Shown: piece by piece, positions 37,610 through 45,022 of the stretch
How the letters are laid out: every line of letters starts with the position of its first letter
Position numbering within the stretch: position 1 is the stretch's first letter
Source of the DNA: Prevotella sp. HJM029
GTDB taxonomy: Bacteria > Bacteroidota > Bacteroidia > Bacteroidales > Bacteroidaceae
Direction of reading: 5' to 3'
Assembly (NCBI RefSeq): GCF_000599605.1
Contig: NZ_AZHT01000024.1
Location: 1-64,000 of the forward strand
Length of the DNA: 64,000 nucleotides
Translations under genes and position numbers: made by a program
The notes under the pieces: generated by a model
Seen by the model: only the letters and a program-made list of their open reading frames with translations
What the model was told of the DNA's origin: nothing
Database searches by the model: none

Positions 37610-38396
37610 ATGCAGTCAAGACAACTTAACCGAAGACAGTATTTCAACGAACTCGCAACCACAAGCGAGAAGTATTTCATTCCTTACATCAAGCGGTACA
37701 GGCAGGTAGGGAAAGGCACGAAAGTGTTGGAGATAGGCTGCGGGGACGGTGGAAACCTCCTGCCTTTCTCACGCATGGGCTGCGATGTAGTGGGCGTGGA
37801 TATGGCAGAGGGACGGATAAGGGACGCAAGGAAGTTTTTCCAAGAGAACGGAGCAAAAGGGCGTTTCATCGCCTCCGATGTGTTCCTGTTGAAGGAACTC
37901 AGGCATCAGTTCGACCTGATTGTCTGCCATGATGTGATAGAGCATATCGACGACAAGGAGGAATTTATGCACAAGTGTAAACAGTTGTTAAAAACCCGGG
38001 GGGGTAATTTTCATGTCCTTTCCTGCTTGGCAGATGCCTTTCGGTGGGCATCAGCAGATATGCCGAAGCCGCTTCCTCTCGCACCTGCCTTTCTTTCACC
38101 TGCTTCCGACGAGATTGTATGAGCGGATATTGAGGGCTCGGAAGGAAGACGAGGGATGCGTCAGAGAACTGTTGAACATCAAGAAGACCAAATGCCCGAT
38201 AGAGTTGTTTGAGAGGACGATGAGAAAGGAAGGCTTTGAAGCCATTGACAGGACTTTCTATTTCATCAATCCGCATTACGAGGTGAAATTCCACCTGCGT
38301 CCCCGAAGGCTGTACGCCGTGATAGGGGCAATTCCATATATCCGCAATTTCTTCACAACATCGTGTTTCTACTTCTTGAAATCGGCAGGGGAATAA
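37610..38396 (+). pseudogene. SAM-dependent methyltransferase, frameshifted in a G7 tract
   Basis: The first frame (37610-38122) has the SAM-binding motif VLEIGCGDGGNLLPF near residue 42, the acidic loop DVVGVDMAEG and the HDVIEHID motif. It is a class I methyltransferase with a normal start. The second frame, to 38396, carries the typical C-terminal half beginning FMSFPAWQMPFGGHQQI. A run of seven G at 37998-38004 splits them; with six G the two would read through as one protein of about 262 residues. It may be a mutation, a sequencing error or slippage-based switching. The substrate is unknown. Confidence 0.85.
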
Positions 38397-38453
38397 TTTT
38401 TTCCTTGCCTTGAAAAAATAAAGCAAAGAGTAGAATTGTTCGGGAATAATCAT

Positions 38454-38461
38454 TATCTTTG
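38454..38461 (+). promoter_or_regulatory. Outward-facing -7 box at the right end of the mobilizable element
   Basis: TATCTTTG at 38454-38461 fits the Bacteroidota -7 box and points toward the transposase frame. The -33 element is poor. Confidence 0.45.
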
Positions 38462-39484
38462 TCGGAGATAAAGAGTTCTTTGCAAGCAAAACAAAGCAGT
38501 ACACAGCAAATGGAACGGTTGCCAAATCGTTACCCCAAAATCAGCCAATCGCACAAGGTGCCCTTGTATAAAGGATTGTCGCTATTCTATCCAAAGTTAC
38601 AGAAAATATTTTGTATGGCAGATGACTTCTGCAAGTTTTTTGATGCAATGACAGCAAAATATACGCTAAAACCTACAGGAAACAGGAAATATCATCGAAA
38701 TTCTACAATGTCAAAGGCAGAAGTTATGCTGATAATGATTCTTTTCCACGATTCTGGTTATCGTTGCTTCAAACATTTCTATCTTGAAAAAGTATGCAAG
38801 CAGCTTTGCCATCTGTTTCCAAAAGTTGTTTCTTATAACCATATAGTAGAATTGGAAAGGGATGTAGTTATACCTTTAACCTTGTTTATCAAGAAGGTCT
38901 TGTTGGGCAAATGCACGGGCATAAGCTTCGTTGACAGCACACCACTGCGTGTCTGCAAAAACCAAAGAATACATATTCATAAGGTTTTCAAAGGCATAGC
39001 TCAAAGAGGAAAATGCTCTATGGGTTGGTTCTTTGGCTTCAAGTTGCATTTGATTTGCAATGAGAAAGGAGAACTTCTCAACTTTATGATAACGCCAGGA
39101 GATATTGATGACCGTAAGCCTTTGGAGTACAAAGCATTCATAGATTTGATATATGGTAAGCTATTCGGTGATAAAGGCTACATCGGCAAGAACCTCTTTC
39201 AAAGGTTTTTCGTTGACGGAATACAGCTTATTACCAAATTGAAAAGTAACATGAAAGGAGCGTTAATGAGCGTTTCAGACAGACTTTTACTCAGAAAAAG
39301 AGCCATTATTGAAACGGTGAATGATGAACTTAAGAACATTGCGCAGGTAGAACACTCCAGACATAGATGCTTTGACAATTTCATCGTCAACTTATTAGGG
39401 ACAATTGCTGCCTATTGCCTATTTCCAAAGAAGCCGTGCATTAATGTACAAAGGACCATTGACACACAGCTTGCATTGTTCTGA
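38459..39484 (+). CDS. IS982-family transposase with a replaced N-terminus
   Basis: From KIFCMADDFC onward (about 38604 to 39484) the sequence is a complete IS982 transposase core with DDE residues: Asp in SFVDSTPL, Asp in FGDKGYIG and Glu in AIIETVNDEL. Its normal start (MITEDKVTE) stays at 30916. The joined frame now reads through the element's right end, beginning with TTG at 38459 or, more likely, ATG at 38510 (MERLPNRYP). The -7 box just upstream could drive it. Whether the chimera works is unknown. The original frame would need one A fewer at the junction, so the extra A comes from the element side. Confidence 0.8.
   Translation: MSEIKSSLQAKQSSTQQMERLPNRYPKISQSHKVPLYKGLSLFYPKLQKIFCMADDFCKFFDAMTAKYTLKPTGNRKYHRNSTMSKAEVMLIMILFHDSGYRCFKHFYLEKVCKQLCHLFPKVVSYNHIVELERDVVIPLTLFIKKVLLGKCTGISFVDSTPLRVCKNQRIHIHKVFKGIAQRGKCSMGWFFGFKLHLICNEKGELLNFMITPGDIDDRKPLEYKAFIDLIYGKLFGDKGYIGKNLFQRFFVDGIQLITKLKSNMKGALMSVSDRLLLRKRAIIETVNDELKNIAQVEHSRHRCFDNFIVNLLGTIAAYCLFPKKPCINVQRTIDTQLALF
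38523..38535 (+). repeat. Subterminal direct repeat, right copy
   Basis: CAAATCGTTACCC matches 31080-31092 and lies 57 bp inside the right att repeat. Confidence 0.5.
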
Positions 39485-39507
39485 ATTCGTCGAACTCACG
39501 TTAATTT

Positions 39508-39586
39508 AACATTGGTGTCAATCTACTTCGTTTGGCACGAATGTCATCTAACATTGGTGCCAATTCCCTCGATTGGCACCAATGTT
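39508..39586. repeat. Two-unit hairpin array after the IS (42-bp period)
   Basis: Unit 2 is a perfect 15-bp hairpin: AACATTGGTGCCAAT (39550-39564), a 7-base loop and ATTGGCACCAATGTT (39572-39586). Unit 1 is a degenerate copy starting at 39508, exactly 42 bp earlier, with AACATTGGTGTCAAT and TTTGGCACGAATGTC. The 15-bp spacer CGAATGTCATCTAAC (39538-39552) also occurs at the left edge of the accessory block (28526-28540). Confidence 0.8.
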
Positions 39587-39659
39587 ATGGCGCGCTGCTG
39601 CAAATGATGGCTTACGTAAGCGAAACGTTGTTGAGGACAATGTGGCGACACCGGTGGGG

Positions 39660-40283
39660 CTATTGGCCCTGTTGCTGAAACAATTGCCGGTAATAGGCCA
39701 CTACTTTCTCTTCAATTTCGGGCTTTACCATGCTCCGTATGGGCATGCCCTGACGAATACAATGGCGAATGTCGGTGCTGTTGAAGGGATAGAGTGGGGT
39801 GTTGGTGAGTGTGACATGGGGCGGCAGTGTGTTGGGGTCGACAATGTGATGTGGTCGTGGATACACCATGATGGGATAGCGGCGCAGAATGTCTTCGTGA
39901 TGATCCCAATGGGAAAACGACAGCCAGTTGTCGGCACCCATGATGAGTGTAAAGTCCTTGTCGGGATAGGTGGCCGACAGTTCGCACAATGTCCGATAGG
40001 TGTAAGATGGTTTGGGCAGGTGGAATTCAAAGTCCGAGACGACAAGTCCCGGTTCGTTCTCGAGCGAAAGGCGTGTGAGTTCTAATCGTTTTTCATTGTC
40101 TAAGAGGTCGCAAGCCTCTTTTTTAAAGGGATTTAAGGGTGACACTACAAACCATATCTCCTCTAAGTAGGTTTGATTTAGCAGCTGTCGAGCTAAGGCA
40201 ATGTGCCCTAAATGAATAGGGTTGAACGAACCGCCAAAGATACCAATGTGGTGGGTTTGGGGTGGCGTGGAGGATGGCTTCAT
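39660..40283 (-). CDS. nadD: Nicotinate-nucleotide adenylyltransferase
   Basis: The 207-residue enzyme makes deamido-NAD from NaMN and ATP. The nucleotidyltransferase motif GIFGGSFNPIHLGHIALA near residue 13 and the C-terminal SSTDIR-like FNSTDIRHCIRQG near residue 168 are present. The length is normal. It overlaps the end of gmk by four bases and shares a transcript with gmk and yicC. It is the first host gene to the right of the accessory block. Confidence 0.95.
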   Translation of the reverse strand: MKPSSTPPQTHHIGIFGGSFNPIHLGHIALARQLLNQTYLEEIWFVVSPLNPFKKEACDLLDNEKRLELTRLSLENEPGLVVSDFEFHLPKPSYTYRTLCELSATYPDKDFTLIMGADNWLSFSHWDHHEDILRRYPIMVYPRPHHIVDPNTLPPHVTLTNTPLYPFNSTDIRHCIRQGMPIRSMVKPEIEEKVVAYYRQLFQQQGQ

Positions 40284-40897
40284 GGGGTTGCAAGGAAGGT
40301 TTTGAGGCGTTGATAGGTCTCTTCTTTGGCCGTTTCTAAATCGTCATTGACAATGATGGTGTCAAATCGGGGCGCAAATGTTAGCTCGTATTGGGCTTTC
40401 TGCAACCGCTGTTCAATCACTTCGGGCGCATCGGTGGCACGTCCTTCCAACCGTTTTCGCAATGCAGCTATCGAAGGGGGCTGCACAAAGAGGCTCAAAG
40501 CCTGCGCGCCATAGAACTGCTTGATGTTGCAACCACCTTTCACATCAACATCGAAGACCACGTTCTGCCCTGCGGCGAGTTGCTGCTCTACCTGCGATTT
40601 CAACGTGCCATAGAAGCGATTGGCATAGACCTCTTCATATTCTAAGAAGGCATCGGTAGCAATCTTAGCTTTGAATTCTTCTGGCGAGAGAAAGAAATAT
40701 TCCACGCCATGCTGCTCGGTTCCTCGTGGTGGACGGCTGGTGCACGAGATGGAGAAATGCAGATTGAGTTCAGGATGCTCATGCATGAGCCATTGCACGA
40801 TGGTGCTTTTACCCGATCCCGATGGTGCACTGAAGATGATGAGCTTGCCTTTTTGCGGGTTGCTTTGGCAAGGACAGTTGTGGTTTGCTTCGGTCAT
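40280..40897 (-). CDS. gmk: Guanylate kinase
   Basis: The 205-residue enzyme phosphorylates GMP to GDP. The P-loop SAPSGSGKST near residue 23 and the GMP-binding SCTSRPPRGTEQHGVEYFF segment near residue 50 are clear. The N-terminus has a short extra Cys-rich piece (NHCPCQ-like, written NHNCPCQ). It lies 10 bp after yicC and overlaps nadD. Confidence 0.95.
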   Translation of the reverse strand: MTEANHNCPCQSNPQKGKLIIFSAPSGSGKSTIVQWLMHEHPELNLHFSISCTSRPPRGTEQHGVEYFFLSPEEFKAKIATDAFLEYEEVYANRFYGTLKSQVEQQLAAGQNVVFDVDVKGGCNIKQFYGAQALSLFVQPPSIAALRKRLEGRATDAPEVIEQRLQKAQYELTFAPRFDTIIVNDDLETAKEETYQRLKTFLATP

Positions 40898-40907
40898 ATA
40901 GGATATT

Positions 40908-41786
40908 TTAAAGTACGTTGAGCACTTGCTCTTTAATTTGTTCCAATTCGTCTTTCATCTTCACCACAATGTTTTGCATCTCGGCCTGGTTGCTTTTGCT
41001 ACCTGTAGTGTTGATTTCGCGTCCCATCTCCTGTGCAATGAACCCCAATTTTTTGCCTAAGCCGCGGCCTTCCTCGCGCATGGTTTCACGGAAATAGTGC
41101 AGATGGTTGGTCAAACGCTGCTTCTCTTCGCTGATATCCAACTTCTCGATGTAATAGATAAGCTCTTGTTCTAAGCGATTCTTATCGTAGTCAACGCCAG
41201 GGATTTGCTCCAACCCTTTGACAATATTCTGTCGTATCTTCTCGACACGACTCTTCTCATAAGGCTCTATACTCAATAATAATTGCTCGATATTATCAAC
41301 CTTTTCATTGAACTTTTGTTGCAGCGCCCGACCTTCTTGTTGGCGGAAAGCTATCAGATGGCTAAGCGCTTCGTGAATGGCTTGCTCGGCAGCAGCCCAC
41401 TCTTCGCGCTCTAACTGCTCTGTTTCTGTTTTTGTGGTCACGTCGGGGAGACTTAATAACGTGCCAAACCAGTCTGTGGGCTCGGGAATGTGACTCTGTT
41501 GTGCGATTTGCTTGATTTGCTGATAATAGTTCTCTATCAAGGCACCATTGATGGAACAGGCGTCGATAGCCGCATCTTTCTCAATCCAAATGGCAAAATC
41601 AATCTTGCCACGCTCTAATTGTTGCGCCACCAATTGGCGGATTTCCATCTCCTTCTCTCGGTATAAAGGTGCTATCCTTGTTGACAAATCTAAATTCTTA
41701 CTGTTAAGCGATTTGATTTCAACATTTATTTTTTTCTCCCCATAGGTTCGCACAGACTTGCCGTACCCTGTCATTGATAATATCAT
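40908..41786 (-). CDS. yicC: YicC-family endoribonuclease
   Basis: The protein has 292 residues from the ATG at 41786 (MILSMTGYGKS); the frame runs 65 codons further upstream but with non-coding sequence. YicC is a conserved RNase in enteric bacteria linked to sRNA turnover. The N-terminal MTGYGK motif and the C-terminal EMGREINTTGSKSNQAEM segment are diagnostic. It heads the yicC-gmk-nadD operon, a common order in bacteria. Confidence 0.92.
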   Translation of the reverse strand: MILSMTGYGKSVRTYGEKKINVEIKSLNSKNLDLSTRIAPLYREKEMEIRQLVAQQLERGKIDFAIWIEKDAAIDACSINGALIENYYQQIKQIAQQSHIPEPTDWFGTLLSLPDVTTKTETEQLEREEWAAAEQAIHEALSHLIAFRQQEGRALQQKFNEKVDNIEQLLLSIEPYEKSRVEKIRQNIVKGLEQIPGVDYDKNRLEQELIYYIEKLDISEEKQRLTNHLHYFRETMREEGRGLGKKLGFIAQEMGREINTTGSKSNQAEMQNIVVKMKDELEQIKEQVLNVL

Positions 41787-41808
41787 AATGCTACACGTTA
41801 AATTTCTG

Positions 41809-41816
41809 CAAAAGTA
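41809..41816 (-). promoter_or_regulatory. -7 box for the yicC operon
   Basis: On the minus strand TACTTTTG (complement of 41809-41816) fits TAnnTTTG, 23 bp before the ATG at 41786. Confidence 0.55.
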
Positions 41817-41838
41817 GCAATTTTGGAGGGAAAAAACG

Positions 41839-41846
41839 TAAATTTG
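41839..41846 (+). promoter_or_regulatory. -7 box for the tsaB operon
   Basis: TAAATTTG at 41839-41846 fits the consensus and lies 27 bp before the ATG at 41874. The two divergent boxes share an 87-bp intergenic region. Confidence 0.55.
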
Positions 41847-41873
41847 CACCCTATTTAGAATATATTTATCATT

Positions 41874-42566
41874 ATGTCGTGTATTTTGAGCATTGAGACG
41901 AGTACGAATATCTGCTCGGTGGCCATGAGCAATGATGGCGAATGTATCTTTAATCAGGAAAATCATCAAGGCCCCAATCATAACGAAATCTTAGGAACTT
42001 TTATCGATGAGGCTTTGACGTTCATAGATACACGCAACATAAAGTTAGATGCAGTAGCGGTGAGTAGTGGTCCAGGGTCTTACACAGGCTTGCGCATTGG
42101 CACGTCGATGGCAAAAGGCATTTGCTATGGACGCGATGCTAAACTCATTGCAGTTCCCACCTTAGAGCTGTTAGCTGTCCCAGTATTGTTGGGCGAGCAA
42201 GTGGCTGAAGACGATGCGTTGTTGGTGCCTATGCTTGATGCACGCCGCATGGAAGTGTATGCGCAAGTGTTGGATAGAGCCTTGAAAGAGGTGCGCGGCA
42301 TACAGGCTGATGTGGTGACCGCTGACACTTATCGTGAATTTTTAGACGCACATGAGGTTTACTTTTTTGGTAATGGTGCCTCTAAGTGTATGGACACCAT
42401 AGCCCATCCACATGCGCATCTCATAAAAGATATTATGCCCTTGGCTAAGAATATGTTTCCCTTGGCCGAGAAGCGGTTAGCCGAAGGGCGTGTGGAAGAT
42501 GTGGCTTATTTTGTGCCTTTCTATCTGAAAGACTTTGTGGCAAAGACACCAAAGAAATTGATTTAG
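41874..42566 (+). CDS. tsaB: tRNA threonylcarbamoyladenosine biosynthesis protein TsaB
   Basis: The 230-residue protein is the TsaD-binding partner in making t6A37 on ANN-decoding tRNAs. The ASKHA-fold start ILSIETSTNICSVAM and the GPGSYTGLRIGTSMAKG segment near residue 66 are diagnostic. It leads a six-gene plus-strand operon and is 2 bp ahead of the DUF4290 gene. Confidence 0.95.
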   Translation: MSCILSIETSTNICSVAMSNDGECIFNQENHQGPNHNEILGTFIDEALTFIDTRNIKLDAVAVSSGPGSYTGLRIGTSMAKGICYGRDAKLIAVPTLELLAVPVLLGEQVAEDDALLVPMLDARRMEVYAQVLDRALKEVRGIQADVVTADTYREFLDAHEVYFFGNGASKCMDTIAHPHAHLIKDIMPLAKNMFPLAEKRLAEGRVEDVAYFVPFYLKDFVAKTPKKLI

Positions 42567-42568
42567 CT

Positions 42569-43168
42569 ATGAATATCGAAGGATTAGATTATAATACACA
42601 GCGCGAACAACTCATTTTGCCTGAATATGGGCGTGAGATTCAGAGTATGGTTGACCTTTGTGTAGGGTTGGAGAGCCGTGAAGAGCGGCAAGCTTGTGCT
42701 GAAACCATTGTAACTATCATGGACAGAATGTTTCCACAGAATCGTGAGGATGCTGACTATCAGCAGCGGTTGTGGGATCATTTAGCTATCATGAGTCGTT
42801 TTCAGTTGGACATTGAGTGGCCTTATGATATTAGTGAGGCGCGGAAGATGAGCGCAAAGCCGGCTCCTATCGCTTATGCCTCGCGCGACATCCCCGTGCG
42901 CCATTATGGCAAGATTATCTTTGAGATCTTTGATAAGTTGAAGACGATGGAGCCCAGTGAAGAGCGTGACGCATTGGTAAGGCTCACAGCCAATCAAATG
43001 AAACTGGACCTGATGGCCTGGAGCCATGGCTCTTGTGACGATGAAAAGGTTGCTTCAGACTTAGCGAAGTATACAGATGGGCGGATACAGCTTGACTTAA
43101 ACACATTCGTTTTCGATAAGATTGCAGAAAGGCCATCGGGAACAGGAGCGAAGCGTAAAAAGAGGTAA
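42569..43168 (+). CDS. DUF4290 protein
   Basis: The 199-residue soluble protein starts MNIEGLDYNTQREQLILPEYGR, the conserved opening of DUF4290, a family restricted to Bacteroidota. It is mostly helical with a basic C-terminus (GAKRKKR). The function is unknown. It lies between tsaB and murA with 2- and 9-bp gaps, an arrangement often seen in Bacteroidota. Confidence 0.85.
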   Translation: MNIEGLDYNTQREQLILPEYGREIQSMVDLCVGLESREERQACAETIVTIMDRMFPQNREDADYQQRLWDHLAIMSRFQLDIEWPYDISEARKMSAKPAPIAYASRDIPVRHYGKIIFEIFDKLKTMEPSEERDALVRLTANQMKLDLMAWSHGSCDDEKVASDLAKYTDGRIQLDLNTFVFDKIAERPSGTGAKRKKR

Positions 43169-43177
43169 GCGCTGTTT

Positions 43178-44488
43178 ATGGAGTCGTTTATCATAGAAGG
43201 GGGACGCCGCTTAAAAGGAACTATTACGCCTCAGGGCGCTAAGAACGAAGCGCTTGAAGTGATCAGTGCTACGTTGCTGACGGCTGACCCCGTGCGCATT
43301 CAGAATATTCCCGACATTTTGGACGTCAATAACCTCATCAAGTTACTTGCTGAGATGGGTGTTACAGTGACGCGCCATGGGCAGGGCGACTATACCTTTC
43401 AGGCTGCCGCGCTGAACTTGGCCTATTTAGATAGTGTCGAGTTTGTGCGCAAGTGCTCTTCATTGCGTGGTAGTGTGCTGATGATAGGCCCGTTGTTGGG
43501 ACGTTTCCATCGTGCGACAATAGCCAAGCCGGGAGGGGACAAGATAGGCCGCCGTCGTTTAGACACTCACTTCTTAGGATTTAAGTCGTTGGGCGCTGTC
43601 TTCGTGAAAGACCCCCAACGCGACACTTATCAGTTGCGTGCCGAGCAGCTAAAAGGCTGTTACATGCTGTTAGATGAGGCTTCAGTTACTGGGACGGCCA
43701 ACGTTATTATGGCAGCAGTGACAGCTCAGGGCACCACAACCATTTACAATGCCGCCTGCGAGCCCTATATCCAACAGCTTTGCCGCTTGCTCAATCGTAT
43801 GGGCGCAAAGATTACAGGCGTGGCGAGCAACCTGCTCGTTATCGAGGGTGTTGAGCGCCTGCACGGTACCAGTCACACGATATTACCCGACATGATAGAG
43901 GTGGGGTCGTTTATAGGCATGGCTGCAATGGTGGGCGATGGTGTCCGCATTAAGAACGTCTCGGTCGACAATTTAGGTATTACGTTAGATGCCTTTCGCC
44001 GTTTAGGTGTTCGCATCGACGTGGACGAGGATGATTTGTATATCCCCAAGCAAGCACACTATGTTGTAGAGTCCTTCATGGACGGCACGATAATGACTTT
44101 AGCCGATGCGCCGTGGCCGGGCTTGACGCCCGACTTAATATCGGTGCTGCTGGTTGTTGCCACACAAGCACGCGGTTCTGTGCTCATTCATCAAAAAATG
44201 TTCGAGAGCCGTTTGTTCTTTGTCGACAAGCTCATCGATATGGGCGCGCAAATCATTTTGTGCGACCCTCATCGCGCTGTTGTGGTGGGGCACGACCATC
44301 AGCTGCGTCTTCGGGCAGGTCGAATGAGTAGCCCCGATATCCGTGCAGGCATAGCATTGCTCATTGCCGCGATGAGTGCCGAGGGGATTAGTCGCATCGC
44401 TAACGTTGAACAGATTGATCGCGGTTATGAGAACATTGAACAGCGGCTCAACGATTTGGGCGCTTCTATCATCAGGGTGAATGATTAA
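43178..44488 (+). CDS. murA: UDP-N-acetylglucosamine 1-carboxyvinyltransferase, Cys-to-Asp type
   Basis: The 436-residue enzyme starts peptidoglycan synthesis by adding enolpyruvate to UDP-GlcNAc. Lys22-Asn23 in GAKNEALEVISA are the catalytic pair. The active loop reads AKPGGDKIGRRRLDTH: Asp121 takes the place of the usual catalytic Cys (Cys115 in E. coli). That change is known to make MurA fosfomycin-insensitive in Mycobacterium and Chlamydia. The gene overlaps rimM by eight bases. Confidence 0.96.
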   Translation: MESFIIEGGRRLKGTITPQGAKNEALEVISATLLTADPVRIQNIPDILDVNNLIKLLAEMGVTVTRHGQGDYTFQAAALNLAYLDSVEFVRKCSSLRGSVLMIGPLLGRFHRATIAKPGGDKIGRRRLDTHFLGFKSLGAVFVKDPQRDTYQLRAEQLKGCYMLLDEASVTGTANVIMAAVTAQGTTTIYNAACEPYIQQLCRLLNRMGAKITGVASNLLVIEGVERLHGTSHTILPDMIEVGSFIGMAAMVGDGVRIKNVSVDNLGITLDAFRRLGVRIDVDEDDLYIPKQAHYVVESFMDGTIMTLADAPWPGLTPDLISVLLVVATQARGSVLIHQKMFESRLFFVDKLIDMGAQIILCDPHRAVVVGHDHQLRLRAGRMSSPDIRAGIALLIAAMSAEGISRIANVEQIDRGYENIEQRLNDLGASIIRVND

Positions 44489-45002
44489 GCAAGACGAAGT
44501 TTATCGCATTGGACGCTTAGGGAAAGTGCACGGTGTGAAGGGTGAACTCACCTTTCAAGTAGAAGACGATGTCTTCGACCGGGTGGAGGCCGACTATTTG
44601 ATTCTCGACATGGATGGCATCTTGGTGCCCTTTTTTATGGAGGCTTATCGATTTCGCAGCAGTGAGAGTGCGTTGGTGACCTTCGAGGGTGTTGATACCG
44701 CCGAGAAGGCACAAGCTTTGGTGGGACGCGAGGTGTTTTTCCCACGTGCGCTCTCGGATAGCAGCGATGACAGCGTGTCGTGGAACGAAATCTTAGGCTT
44801 CTCAGTGATTGACGAAGCAACCCAGCAACGGCTCGGAACGCTACAGCACATCGACACCACGACCGCTAACCTGCTCTTTGAGGTCGAGACCGAAGCCGGA
44901 CAGACACTGCTGCTGCCAGCGCACAGCGACCTCATCCATCATGCCGATATGGACGCGCGTACCATTCGGATGGCTATCCCCCACGGCCTACTCGATTTAT
45001 AG
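44481..45002 (+). CDS. rimM: Ribosome maturation factor RimM
   Basis: The 173-residue protein helps 16S processing around the 30S head by binding S19. The RimM start YRIGRLGKVHGVKGELTFQ near residue 8 and the PRC-barrel LLLPAHSDLIHHADMDARTI near the C-terminus are present. It overlaps murA by eight bases and is followed by dxr after 20 bp. Confidence 0.93.
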   Translation: MIKQDEVYRIGRLGKVHGVKGELTFQVEDDVFDRVEADYLILDMDGILVPFFMEAYRFRSSESALVTFEGVDTAEKAQALVGREVFFPRALSDSSDDSVSWNEILGFSVIDEATQQRLGTLQHIDTTTANLLFEVETEAGQTLLLPAHSDLIHHADMDARTIRMAIPHGLLDL

Positions 45003-45022
45003 AAATTGAAAACAACGAAGCA

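Larger units (their letters stand above)
30930..38607 (+). mobile_element. Integrative mobilizable element inserted in the IS982 transposase gene
   Basis: The element is bounded by CAAAGTTACTGAAAAT (30930-30945, attL) and CAAAGTTACAGAAAAT (38592-38607, attR), direct repeats differing at one base. The distance is 7662 bp. It carries a tyrosine integrase, an accessory protein, a primase-helicase, a putative oriT, a MobV relaxase, a lipoprotein and a methyltransferase. It has no conjugation apparatus, so it would depend on a helper. CAAATCGTTACCC occurs near both ends (31080-31092 and 38523-38535), in the place expected for integrase arm sites. Confidence 0.85.
30810..39504 (+). mobile_element. 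IS982-family insertion sequence, split by an integrated element
   Basis: A perfect terminal inverted repeat, ACGTGAGTTCGACGAATT with TTAA outside it, occurs at 30810-30830 and as its complement at 39484-39504. The left part holds the transposase start at 30916 (MITEDKVTE, typical of this IS family). The right part from about 38608 holds the rest of the gene. The two parts are separated by a 7.66-kb mobilizable element. Without it the IS would be about 1.03 kb, normal for IS982. Confidence 0.9.
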
